Source: an uncultured Desulfovibrio sp. (GTDB lineage Bacteria > Desulfobacterota > Desulfovibrionia > Desulfovibrionales > Desulfovibrionaceae). From it: a stretch of DNA of 46,295 nt. The position numbers were made by a program, and so were the translations under genes. The stretch's first letter is position 1, and every line of letters begins with the position of its first letter. The DNA is taken from NCBI RefSeq assembly GCF_944324525.1, contig NZ_CALUWS010000025.1:1-46295 (forward strand), written 5' to 3'. This document shows, one piece after another, positions 1 through 7,029 of the stretch. The notes under the pieces are model-generated. The model did no database searches. It saw nothing but the letters and a program-made list of their open reading frames with translations, and had not been told where the DNA came from.

Positions 1-132
1 GAAAATGTGGATTGCTCTGGTAGTCGCGAGAGCGACTACCCGCAACCGAACACACGGAAAAACCACGCTTTTTCCGTGTGTGAGGGCAGCGTCAGCATGG
101 AAATTGGACACAATTTCCATGCGAATCCGCTC
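1..132 (-). repeat. R2 hairpin repeat, left copy cut by the window edge
   Basis: This stretch is a diverged reverse-complement copy of 31283-31433. Shared blocks include the dyad GTAGTCG...CGACTAC, the hairpin CGGAAAAA-CCACG-CTTTTTCCG type block, and the terminal GCGAATCCGCTC. The outer end with the AAGCG motif would lie left of the window. No open reading frame here is credible. It probably belongs to a small mobile or dispersed repeat family, inferred from two copies. Confidence 0.75.
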
Positions 133-254
133 ATGGGAGAGAAAGGGCGGAGAGGGGAGTGGCGCGTTATTTTTCAAGGGCCACGCCTTGCAGAGACAGT
201 CATTTTGCGGGTGGGACCGCTTACCGGAAGCCCGCTCGTCAGGAGGTTTTTTCC

Positions 255-941
255 ATGAGACATCAGGAACAGTTTCCCGGACAGGCCATTGCCGGCCTGC
301 GTACCCGTCTGCTGGTCATGAGCGCCGCGGTCGGCATCGCGCTTGATGAAAGCTTTCGCGCGCTCGACGAAAGGAGCCCGGCCCGCGCGGCGGCCGTCAT
401 CGATGGGGATAACGTCATAGACGATCTGGAAGACGAGATCGACGAGCAGGCCCTGTGCCTGCTGGCCCGCACCCAGCCCGTGGCCTGCGATCTGCGTTTC
501 GTGGTGGGGGCGCTCCGCATGGTCGCCGATCTGGAGCGCATCGGAGATGAGGCCGTCAGCATAGCCGAGCAGGCCATCCTCCTGCAGGATCTGGGGCAGC
601 GGCCCGAGATGCCGGAAGAGCTGCGCCAGATGCTGCGCCGTACCCGTGCGGCGTTTGAAATGGCCGAGGAGGCTTTCCGCGGCAACGACGGTGAGGTGGC
701 CCTGCGCATGCGGGATGAGGATGACGACGCCGTGCAGAGCGAGGTGCTGGTCCTGCATCGTCTCATGGAGCGCCTCACCTCCCAGCCGGGGACCGATCCG
801 CACTGGGTCATGCATTATATCCTCGTGGTGCACAGCCTGTCCCGCATCTGGCGTCGGGCCGTCAATGTGGCGGAACATGTGCACTTCATCACCCAGGGGC
901 AGAGCCTCAAACACGGTGGCGACGCCTGCCGCGATTCCTGA
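255..941 (+). CDS. phoU: PhoU-family phosphate regulatory protein
   Basis: This encodes a 228-residue PhoU-like protein, a cytoplasmic all-helical protein that in other bacteria restrains PstSCAB phosphate uptake and PhoR/PhoB signalling. The sequence carries the two PhoU repeats. The first contains DGDNVIDDLEDEIDEQALCLLARTQP followed by VACDLRFVVGALRMVADLERIGDEA, and the matching second repeat ends with LSRIWRRAVNVAEHV, in which the usual ERIGD motif is degenerate. The frame is open further upstream, but the start at 255 is chosen because AGGAGG lies at 240-245 and the PhoU homology begins here. Length is normal for the family. No pst or phoR/phoB gene follows, so it is a stand-alone copy here, although genes left of the window cannot be seen. 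A rho-independent terminator follows. Confidence 0.9.
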   Translation: MRHQEQFPGQAIAGLRTRLLVMSAAVGIALDESFRALDERSPARAAAVIDGDNVIDDLEDEIDEQALCLLARTQPVACDLRFVVGALRMVADLERIGDEAVSIAEQAILLQDLGQRPEMPEELRQMLRRTRAAFEMAEEAFRGNDGEVALRMRDEDDDAVQSEVLVLHRLMERLTSQPGTDPHWVMHYILVVHSLSRIWRRAVNVAEHVHFITQGQSLKHGGDACRDS

Positions 942-991
942 CGGTACGGCGCGTCGCGCTTTCTTTTTGCTTTCCTCTTGCTCTCCTTTTC

Positions 992-1016
992 GGGCGGCCT
1001 TGTGCCGCCCTTTTTG
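992..1016 (+). terminator. Terminator after phoU
   Basis: The stem GGGCGGC (992-998) pairs with GCCGCCC (1004-1010) around CTTGT and is followed by a T run. It lies 50 bases past the phoU stop. Confidence 0.8.
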
Positions 1017-1417
1017 TTTTGCGGACGGCATGACCGGAAGGGGGAAAAGAAAAGGCAATTCTCTAGAAAAAAATGAGATTTTTTTTCATCCCCCTTGACA
1101 AGCGCAGAGGCAGGGCGGCCCTGCTTTATCGAGGATGACAAGAAAAATGAAGAAAAAATGAAAATAATCGAGAAAAACAAAATGCTCTTTGTGTATATCT
1201 TGGCACATGTTTTTGTGGAAAAAAACGTCTGGCCCCCTCCCCATGCTGGTTTTTCAAGCTTTTCAGGCATACGGGGGGGAATGTGAAAAAAAGAAAAAAT
1301 ATGTAAAAATAATGTGTTATAAAAATAAGGCTTGGGGAAGGGCAAAAAAGCCTTTGGGCATATCTGCCTGTTTTCTTCTCATTGCTCCCGTTTTGGGCCT
1401 TCGGGTATAGAAGCCCC
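1017..1417. other. AT-rich leader upstream of the dnaA paralogue
   Basis: This gene-free stretch is much richer in A and T than its surroundings. A perfect TTGACA occurs at 1095-1100 but lacks a good -10 partner. One DnaA-box-like TGTGGAAAA occurs near 1214; no cluster of TTATCCACA boxes is visible, so it does not look like oriC. The last 23 bases (1395-1417) can fold as GGGC-C-TTC...GAA-GCCC directly against the start codon. Confidence 0.5.
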
Positions 1418-2848
1418 ATGCAGGAACAATGGCAGAAGATACGAGGAATCCTTGAAAATCTTATGGAACCCGGCCCCTACAAGGTCTGGGTGGCTCCTGT
1501 GCAGGCGTGCATCGAGGGGACGACGCTCCGTCTCTCCACGGTGTCTGCCTTTGCGGCCCGCCGTCTGCGCGAACAGTTCGAGCCTCTGATCCGGGAAGCC
1601 GCTGCCGCTGTTCTTGAATGCGAACCCGCCGCCCTGACGCTGGAATTTGCCGCTCAGGCAGCCGTCACGACGGCCGCCCCCGCGCCGTCCCTTTCCGCAC
1701 AGTCCGGCAGCGCCGTGCAGGCGTCGTCTGTTTCCGTGCCGGATATGCCCGCCGCCATGACTGCGCAGCAGGGCATGCTGCCGCTGGGGCTCGCCCCCAT
1801 GCCCAAGGCCCGTCCGCGCTTCCGCTTCAGCTTTGATGACTTTGTGGTCGGCAGCAGCAACGAGATGGCCGTGGCCGCCGCGCGGGACGTCTGCAAGGCC
1901 GACGGCTTCGTGGAGACGCTCTTCGTCAGTTCCGCGCCTGGTCTGGGCAAGACCCATTTGGCGCAGGCCGTGGGCCTGACCCTGCAGCAGGAAGGCGAGG
2001 GCGCCCGTGTGGGCTACCTGACCGCCGAGGAGCTGACCTCCCGTTTCGTGCAGGCCGTGCGCCAGCGCGATGTGGAAAGCTTCCGCGAGCAGATGCACCA
2101 GTGGGACGTCCTCCTGCTGGAAGACGTGCATTTCCTGCAGGGCAAGGAAAAGATCCAGGAAATGGTGCTCAATCTGGTGAAAAGCCTGCAGAGCCGTGGC
2201 GGCAGGGCCATCTTCACCAGTACCTTCACACCGCGCGAGCTCTCACGGCTGGACAGTCAGCTCGTGTCCCACCTCTCCGCCGGCATCCTGGCCCCCATGG
2301 AGCGCCCCACGCAGGAGATGCGGCGGGAGATCTTGCAGCGCAAGGCGCGCAGCTTCCAGGTCATGCTGCCTGACGAGGTGGGCGAACTGCTGGCGGGCCG
2401 CCTGAACGGCGATATTCGCCAGCTGGAAGCCTGTCTCAACAATCTGGCCTTCAAGGCCCGCCTGCTGCACAAGCGCATCAGCCCGGAAATGGCGCTGGAA
2501 GTGCTCCAGCAGTTCGCCGGGGCCGAGACCGTCCCGGACTGGGACGACATCGTGGCGCTCGTCTGCAAGATCTACGGTCTGAGCCTGCGTCAGCTCGAAT
2601 CCCGCTCCCGCCGTCAGGAGTGCGTCATGGGCCGCAATACCATCTTCTATCTGGCCCGCAAGCATACCGACCTGTCCCTGGCCGAGATCGGGGACCGCCT
2701 CAATCGTACTCACTCCTCCGTCATCAAGGGCATCACCAGTCTGGAACGCGAACTCGCCCGCGAAAGCAGCAAAGGCCGCCAGATCGCCCGCGCCCTTGAC
2801 CTCATCGAACGCAACGCCGGCCTGACCGCTGCTGCGCGTGCCGTTTAG
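1418..2848 (+). CDS. dnaA: DnaA-like AAA+ replication initiator paralogue
   Basis: This is a 476-residue DnaA-family protein. The N-terminal domain (about 1-80) and a variable linker (80-135) precede an AAA+ core with Walker A APGLGKTH (173-180) and a Walker B-like LLLEDVHF (232-239). The C-terminal helix-turn-helix (about 385-445) ends in NRTHSSVIKGI, where true DnaA has DHTTVLHA. In box VII the arginine finger of E. coli DnaA (Arg285, in RLKSRF) aligns with Gln281 (RLDSQL). No dnaN, recF or gyrB follows, so this is probably not the main initiator; Desulfovibrio genomes are known to carry a second dnaA-like gene. The start at 1418 is the first ATG that keeps the whole domain I, but it has no clear ribosome-binding site and is preceded by a small hairpin. 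A regulatory or special-origin role is inference. Confidence 0.85.
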   Translation: MQEQWQKIRGILENLMEPGPYKVWVAPVQACIEGTTLRLSTVSAFAARRLREQFEPLIREAAAAVLECEPAALTLEFAAQAAVTTAAPAPSLSAQSGSAVQASSVSVPDMPAAMTAQQGMLPLGLAPMPKARPRFRFSFDDFVVGSSNEMAVAAARDVCKADGFVETLFVSSAPGLGKTHLAQAVGLTLQQEGEGARVGYLTAEELTSRFVQAVRQRDVESFREQMHQWDVLLLEDVHFLQGKEKIQEMVLNLVKSLQSRGGRAIFTSTFTPRELSRLDSQLVSHLSAGILAPMERPTQEMRREILQRKARSFQVMLPDEVGELLAGRLNGDIRQLEACLNNLAFKARLLHKRISPEMALEVLQQFAGAETVPDWDDIVALVCKIYGLSLRQLESRSRRQECVMGRNTIFYLARKHTDLSLAEIGDRLNRTHSSVIKGITSLERELARESSKGRQIARALDLIERNAGLTAAARAV

Positions 2849-2875
2849 GCCTACTTTTTTGTCGGAAGGTTTTTT

Positions 2876-2923
2876 GTGGGGGAAAGGGGGAACTTTTTGC
2901 AAAAAGTTCCCCCTTTCCCCCAC
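2876..2923. repeat. 48-bp perfect palindrome after dnaA paralogue
   Basis: The 24-base arm 2876-2899 (GTGGGGGAAAGGGGGAAC then TTTTTG) is the exact reverse complement of 2900-2923. It lies 27 bases past the stop. It may act as a bidirectional terminator, but the T tract is at the tip of the stem, not after it. Confidence 0.85.
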
Positions 2924-3046
2924 GCCCCCTTTTCCCCTCAAAAACTCTGCCGGGGAGGCCGGCAAGGCGTCGTGACGCCCTGTCCCGCCCTTCGACCGCA
3001 GGTCCCCCGGCGGCATGACGGTAAATATCCCGAGTTTGCAGGAGCA

Positions 3047-3190
3047 AGAGCGTTTTAGCTTTGAAAAGGTAAAACGCGAGGCGGCAGCATAGCGCCGCTC
3101 GGTCCAAACCAAGCGGGAAAACCGCGTTTTTTTCCGCGAAACGACAGGCCGTATGGTGTGAAACGCACAGCGTTCCAGGCGGAAAATGCT
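3047..3190 (+). repeat. R1 repeat, copy A
   Basis: This copy of the R1 family starts AGAGCGTTTT and ends AAAATGCT. Recognisable shared blocks are CGCGAGGCGGCAGCA, the CGGG(A)AAACCGCGTTTTTTTCCG hairpin, CAGGCCGTATGG and GCACAGCGTT. It sits between the two long palindromes downstream of the dnaA paralogue. Confidence 0.85.
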
Positions 3191-3293
3191 TCATGGCGCT
3201 GCCGGGGGACAAGCGGTCGAGAGACGGCCTTCCGGGAAACGTCAGCCTGTCATCTTCCAGAGTAAGGTTTTTTGCAGGATGGATGGGGGGCGC

Positions 3294-3343
3294 GGGGGGA
3301 AGGAAGGGGACTTTTTTGCAAAAAAGTCCCCTTCCTTCCCCCC
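3294..3343. repeat. 50-bp perfect palindrome
   Basis: The 25-base arm 3294-3318 (six G, AAGGAAGGGGAC, six T, G) is exactly matched by 3319-3343. It has the same design as 2876-2923: G/A-rich outer arm, ACTTTTT inner arm and a GC centre. Confidence 0.85.
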
Positions 3344-3367
3344 GTATCAAATCCCCCGCAATACGAC

Positions 3368-3403
3368 AAAAAACGCTGCCTGCCGGAGCGGGCCGCGTTT
3401 TTT
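3368..3403 (-). terminator. Terminator after the EF-G paralogue
   Basis: AAAAAACGC (3368-3376) pairs with GCGTTTTTT (3395-3403) around a GC-rich interior. Read on the minus strand it lies 23 bases past the stop of the EF-G gene and ends in a T run. Confidence 0.65.
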
Positions 3404-3426
3404 GGGTTGTCGTTCAGGGACAGGTT

Positions 3427-5490
3427 TTATTCCTGTCCGTTATGTTCCTGGTATTCGGCGATGACGCGGTCGGCGATGGGCTGCGGCGCTTCTTCGTAGT
3501 GGGCGAATTCCATGGTAAAGAAGCCCTGACCGCCGGTCATGGAGCGCAGGTCGGGGGCGTAGCGCAGCACTTCGCTCATGGGGACGTGGGCCTTGATCTC
3601 GGTCACGCCGGCGCGGGAGTCGGAGCCGAGTACCTTGCCGCGGCGGGAGGAGAGGTCGCCGATGACGTCGCCCATGTTTTCGTCCGGCACGGAGACGGTC
3701 AGCAGGACGACAGGCTCGAGGAGCACGGGCTTGAGGCTTTCCATAGCCTTTTTGAAGGCCAGCGAACCGGCGACCTTGAAGGCCATTTCCGAGGAGTCCA
3801 CGGTGTGGTAGCTGCCGTCATAGACCTTGACGCGGAAGTCCACCACCTGGCAGCCGGCGAGGAAGCCACGGGCGGCCGCCTCCTGGATGCCCTTGTCGAT
3901 GGCGGGGATGTACTGGCGGGGGATGACGCCGCCGACGATGGCGTCCTCGAACACGTAGCCGGAGCCGCGCGGCAGGCCTTCCAGTTCAATCCAGCAGTCG
4001 CCGAACTGGCCGCGGCCGCCGGACTGCTTCTTATGGCGGCCCTGCACCTGGCATTTGCCACGCACGGTCTCACGGTAGGGGACCTTGGGGGTCTTGAGGA
4101 TGATGTCCACCTTGAAGCGGCGACGGGCCTTTTCCACGGAAAGCTCGATGTGGAGCTGACCCATGCCGGAAAGGAGGATGTCGCCTGTTTCTTCGTCCCG
4201 GCCGAGCTTGAGGGTGATGTCTTCGTCAAGCAGGCGCTGGATGGCGGCATAGACCTTGTCTTCGTCGCCCTTTTCCTTGGGCGAGAGGGCGTAGGTGATG
4301 AGCTGCGGCGGCAGTTCGGGCGCGGGCAGGGTGAAGGGGGCCTTTTCGTCACACAGGGTGTCGCCGGTGCGGGTATTCTTCAGCTTGGCGACGGCGATGA
4401 TGGCGCCGGGGCCCACCACATCCTTGCAGGGGGTCTGGTTCTTGCCCACCATGTAGAGCAGGTTGCCGAGGCGTTCGTTTTCTTCGCTGCGGGTATTCTT
4501 GACGGTGGCGTCGCCGTCGATGGTGCCGGAGAGGATGCGCAGGAAGGAGAGCTGCCCGGTGAAGGGGTCGGCCAGGGTCTTGAAGACAAAGGCGGCCAGC
4601 GGTTCATCGGGGGAGGGGGCGCGTTCGTTGCCTTCGGCGTCCACGAAGGGCGGACGTTCCAGCGGGGAGGGCAGCAGGGTCTGCACGGCGTCCAGGATGG
4701 CGGCGCCGCCCTTGTTCTCCAGCGCGGAGCAGACGAGCACGGGCGTCAGGTCGCCGCGCAGCACGCCGCTGCGCAGGCCGGTACGCAGATCGTCGTCGGT
4801 CAGGCTGCCTTCTTCGAGGTATTTTTCCATGAGGGCTTCATCGCTTTCCGCGATGTTCTCCACGGCAACGTCCCGCAGCAGGGCCACGTCGTCGGCTACG
4901 GCGTCAGGCAGGGCGACGGGGGTGGCGGCGCCGTCCGGGCCGAATTTCCAGGCCTTGCCGGTGAGCACGTCCACATAGCCCGTGAAGGCTTCGCCTTCGC
5001 GCAGGGGATAGTGCAGGGCCACCGGCTTGACGCCCAGCGAGCTCAGACTGTCGAAAGCCATGGAGAAGTCGGCGCGGTCGCGGTCCAACTTGTTGATGAC
5101 GAAGAGGGCGGGCAGCTTTTCCTCACGGACGGCCGACCAGAGTTTTTTGGTCAGGGGGCGCACGCCGTCCACGGCGTCGAGCACAAAGAGCGCACTGTCC
5201 ACGCCCTTGAGCAGATATTCCATGTCCCCGGTAAAGTTGCCGTCGCCGGGAATGTCGAGCAGGAAATGCCGGTTCTTGTTCCACGTCCAGGTGGCGACGG
5301 CGGGCTGTATGGAGCCGCGGCGGCGGACTTCTTCGGGCTCATAGTCAAGGCTGGTGGTCCCTTCCTCAATGGCGCCCATCCGCGAGATGGCGCCCGTGGT
5401 GAAGAGAAGCATTTCCGCCAGCGAGGTTTTGCCGCACCCGCCGGTGCCGACGAGAGCGAACGTGCGTTGAGCATCTACCGGGTTGGACAT
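3427..5490 (-). CDS. Elongation factor G paralogue (EF-G2 type)
   Basis: This is a 687-residue translational GTPase with full EF-G architecture, including domain IV and V near the C terminus (VSVPDENMGDVIGDLSSRRG, then MTGGQGFF). GTPase motifs are G1 GTGGCGKTS (15-23) and G4 NKLD. The G3 motif reads DIPGD (79-83) where standard EF-G has DTPGH, so the histidine that activates the hydrolytic water is replaced by Asp83. This fits the EF-G2/FusA2 paralogues rather than the main translocase, and no rpsL, rpsG or tuf gene is adjacent. The start has GGGAG at a good distance (+ coordinates about 5497-5501). The true role is unknown; ribosome binding without fast GTP hydrolysis is an inference. Confidence 0.88.
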   Translation of the reverse strand: MSNPVDAQRTFALVGTGGCGKTSLAEMLLFTTGAISRMGAIEEGTTSLDYEPEEVRRRGSIQPAVATWTWNKNRHFLLDIPGDGNFTGDMEYLLKGVDSALFVLDAVDGVRPLTKKLWSAVREEKLPALFVINKLDRDRADFSMAFDSLSSLGVKPVALHYPLREGEAFTGYVDVLTGKAWKFGPDGAATPVALPDAVADDVALLRDVAVENIAESDEALMEKYLEEGSLTDDDLRTGLRSGVLRGDLTPVLVCSALENKGGAAILDAVQTLLPSPLERPPFVDAEGNERAPSPDEPLAAFVFKTLADPFTGQLSFLRILSGTIDGDATVKNTRSEENERLGNLLYMVGKNQTPCKDVVGPGAIIAVAKLKNTRTGDTLCDEKAPFTLPAPELPPQLITYALSPKEKGDEDKVYAAIQRLLDEDITLKLGRDEETGDILLSGMGQLHIELSVEKARRRFKVDIILKTPKVPYRETVRGKCQVQGRHKKQSGGRGQFGDCWIELEGLPRGSGYVFEDAIVGGVIPRQYIPAIDKGIQEAAARGFLAGCQVVDFRVKVYDGSYHTVDSSEMAFKVAGSLAFKKAMESLKPVLLEPVVLLTVSVPDENMGDVIGDLSSRRGKVLGSDSRAGVTEIKAHVPMSEVLRYAPDLRSMTGGQGFFTMEFAHYEEAPQPIADRVIAEYQEHNGQE

Positions 5491-5789
5491 AGAAAACTCC
5501 CTTAGTAATCAGTGTGGCACGGAGCCGGAAGGACCTCAGCCGATAGGGGCATGGCGCGTCTCCGGCTGCATGCCCGACAGCCTGGGCCGATGGATGCTCC
5601 GCGCCGTCCTTCGGGCGGGAGACAGGCAAGACGGTACGGCGTATCTCCCGAAACATTCGGGAATGGCGTGGTGTGACGCCGCGGATGACCGTCGCCTTGC
5701 CTCAAAATCGGCCCAGCATGGTTTTACTCCTTTTTTAACCATAGCGCGTCGCCCAAAAAAAGGGAAGTCCCCCCGCGGATATGGATATC
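5491..5789. other. Divergent intergenic region, structured, no gene seen
   Basis: This region separates the minus-strand EF-G gene from the plus-strand membrane protein. Short complementary blocks are present, for example AGCCGGA near 5524 with TCCGGCT near 5565. A short minus-strand open frame (68 codons from 5742) has no family resemblance. A minus-strand block AGCCGGAGACGCGCC resembles a B12 box by eye, but the rest of a cobalamin riboswitch is missing. Confidence 0.4.
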
Positions 5790-5818
5790 TTGACAGAAAG
5801 AGAGGGAAAGATGACTAT
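5790..5818 (+). promoter_or_regulatory. Candidate sigma-70 promoter for the membrane protein gene
   Basis: A perfect -35 TTGACA (5790-5795) is followed after 17-18 bases by GACTATA, a partial -10. It is 35 bases upstream of the start codon at 5853. Confidence 0.5.
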
Positions 5819-5852
5819 ATGTGGATAGGATGTGCCATCTGGGGAGGCAAAC

Positions 5853-6455
5853 ATGGTTGTGCTGGCTGCCGGGGCCTTTATCGTGCTCGTGGGCCTGATC
5901 TTCAGTTTTCGCATCATGCGGCGCGGCATCGGCTCGCTGGAGCGCAGCTCGGAACGCATGCGGGAGCGCATCGCGGGCGAGGAACGCAAGATCGCCGAAG
6001 ACATGCGCAATATGAGCAGCGAGGAGCACATGGACGTCACCACGGCCGCCGTGCGGGATCTGCTGCGGCTGACGCCGGGGCGCGAGGCCTGCCCCGTGGA
6101 GGTGGAGGGCCGCCGTCTGGTGCTGCATCTGCCGGAAGGGGAACTCAGCCTGGCGCTGGCCATGCAGGAGACGTCGTTGCGCTCCCTGCACAAGCGCATC
6201 CAGGGGCACGCGGTCTGGCAGGTGCGCGGTTGCCGGCGCGACGCCGATTTCCACGATGTGGCTTCGGCCATGCAGCATCTGGATCACATCCTGCGCGGGT
6301 ACGAAAAAGAGGCGGAGGAACTGCCGCAGTTTGCCCGCCGTTTTGCGCCTCCGCGCGGAAAGGCCCAGCTGGCGCACCGGCATCATATGTCCGCCGCGGT
6401 GGCCCGGCTGGCGCAGGGCAGGCCCGCCGTCAAGCGGGGCCTGCCGGGACAATAG
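5853..6455 (+). CDS. Uncharacterised single-pass membrane protein
   Basis: This 200-residue protein is not recognised. Its N terminus is one hydrophobic helix (MVVLAAGAFIVLVGLIFSF, about 1-19) with the positive RIMRRG following, which predicts a membrane anchor with the rest in the cytoplasm. Residues about 25-60 are a charged, probably coiled-coil helix (SERMRERIAGEERKIAEDM). A compact region follows (about 65-150), then a helical, basic tail. The start is the ATG at 5853 with GGGGAG at 5841-5846; an in-frame GTG at 5832 is less likely. It stands alone, so the context gives no function. Confidence 0.75.
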   Translation: MVVLAAGAFIVLVGLIFSFRIMRRGIGSLERSSERMRERIAGEERKIAEDMRNMSSEEHMDVTTAAVRDLLRLTPGREACPVEVEGRRLVLHLPEGELSLALAMQETSLRSLHKRIQGHAVWQVRGCRRDADFHDVASAMQHLDHILRGYEKEAEELPQFARRFAPPRGKAQLAHRHHMSAAVARLAQGRPAVKRGLPGQ

Positions 6456-6594
6456 AGGTTTTTTCGTGGAGAACGTTTTGCGTTCCACACGGAAAAGACT
6501 CCCACTGAAGCTTTACACAGTATTCCCTGGATACAGGAAATTAGCCGCACATTCCGCTTGCCCTCAAGCAAACGGCAAGCACTGGTGACAGGAC

Positions 6595-7029
6595 CTAAGC
6601 CGGATCCGCGGCGGGAAGGTAAAAAAGCGCCTTGAACCAGTCCGGCACAGCCATCGGGCGGCCCTCCCGGTTGACCAGCGCATGCTGGGTGCTGCCGGTG
6701 GCCAGCAGGGCGGACTTGTCCTCATTCCACATCTCATATACAAAGACGAGCGACGCGCGCCCCCATTCGCTGATGCCCGCGTGCACCTGCACGAGGTCGT
6801 CATAGCGGGCCGGGGCCCGGTAACGGCAGCGGGCTTCGCGTACCGGCAGCAGGATGCCGCGCGCCTCGACCTCGCTGTAGCTCATGCCCCGACAGCGGAT
6901 ATATTCGCTGCGGGCCCGTTCGAAGATGTGGAGATACTCCGCATAGTATAAAACTCCCATGGTGTCGGTTTCCCCGTAGGAGATGCGGTGCGACAGCCAG
7001 ACATCGGAAGCAGGAAAGTTGGTATGCAC
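6595..7029 (-). CDS. YbgC/FadM-type acyl-CoA thioesterase
   Basis: This encodes a 144-residue hot-dog fold thioesterase of the 4-hydroxybenzoyl-CoA/YbgC group, which hydrolyses acyl-CoA (or acyl-ACP) in the cytoplasm. The active-site signature is YGETDTMGVLYYAEY (about 18-32), with the catalytic Asp22 in ETD. Length is normal for the family. In enterobacteria ybgC sits with tol-pal; here there is no tol gene. The start is a GTG (CAC at 7027-7029) with AAGGAG upstream, and it overlaps the divergent mltA start by six bases. Substrate chain length cannot be told. Confidence 0.85.
   Translation of the reverse strand: MHTNFPASDVWLSHRISYGETDTMGVLYYAEYLHIFERARSEYIRCRGMSYSEVEARGILLPVREARCRYRAPARYDDLVQVHAGISEWGRASLVFVYEMWNEDKSALLATGSTQHALVNREGRPMAVPDWFKALFYLPAADPA

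Noticed and set aside
1017-1417. Chromosomal replication origin next to the dnaA paralogue
   Set aside because: The region is AT-rich but has no cluster of DnaA boxes, and dnaN, recF and gyrB are absent. The DnaA protein is itself atypical.
3193-5505. A 770-codon plus-strand open frame over the EF-G gene
   Set aside because: It is the antisense shadow of the EF-G paralogue; its translation is low-complexity Gly/Ala/His/Val without family motifs, while the minus strand has complete GTPase motifs.
5510-5720. Cobalamin riboswitch upstream of the EF-G gene
   Set aside because: Only a B12-box-like AGCCGGAGACGCGCC is present. The other conserved cobalamin blocks are missing and the gene is not B12-related.
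6462-6530. Another R1 fragment (AACGTTTTGCGTTCCACAC)
   Set aside because: The match is short and the neighbouring R1 blocks are absent, so it was not counted.
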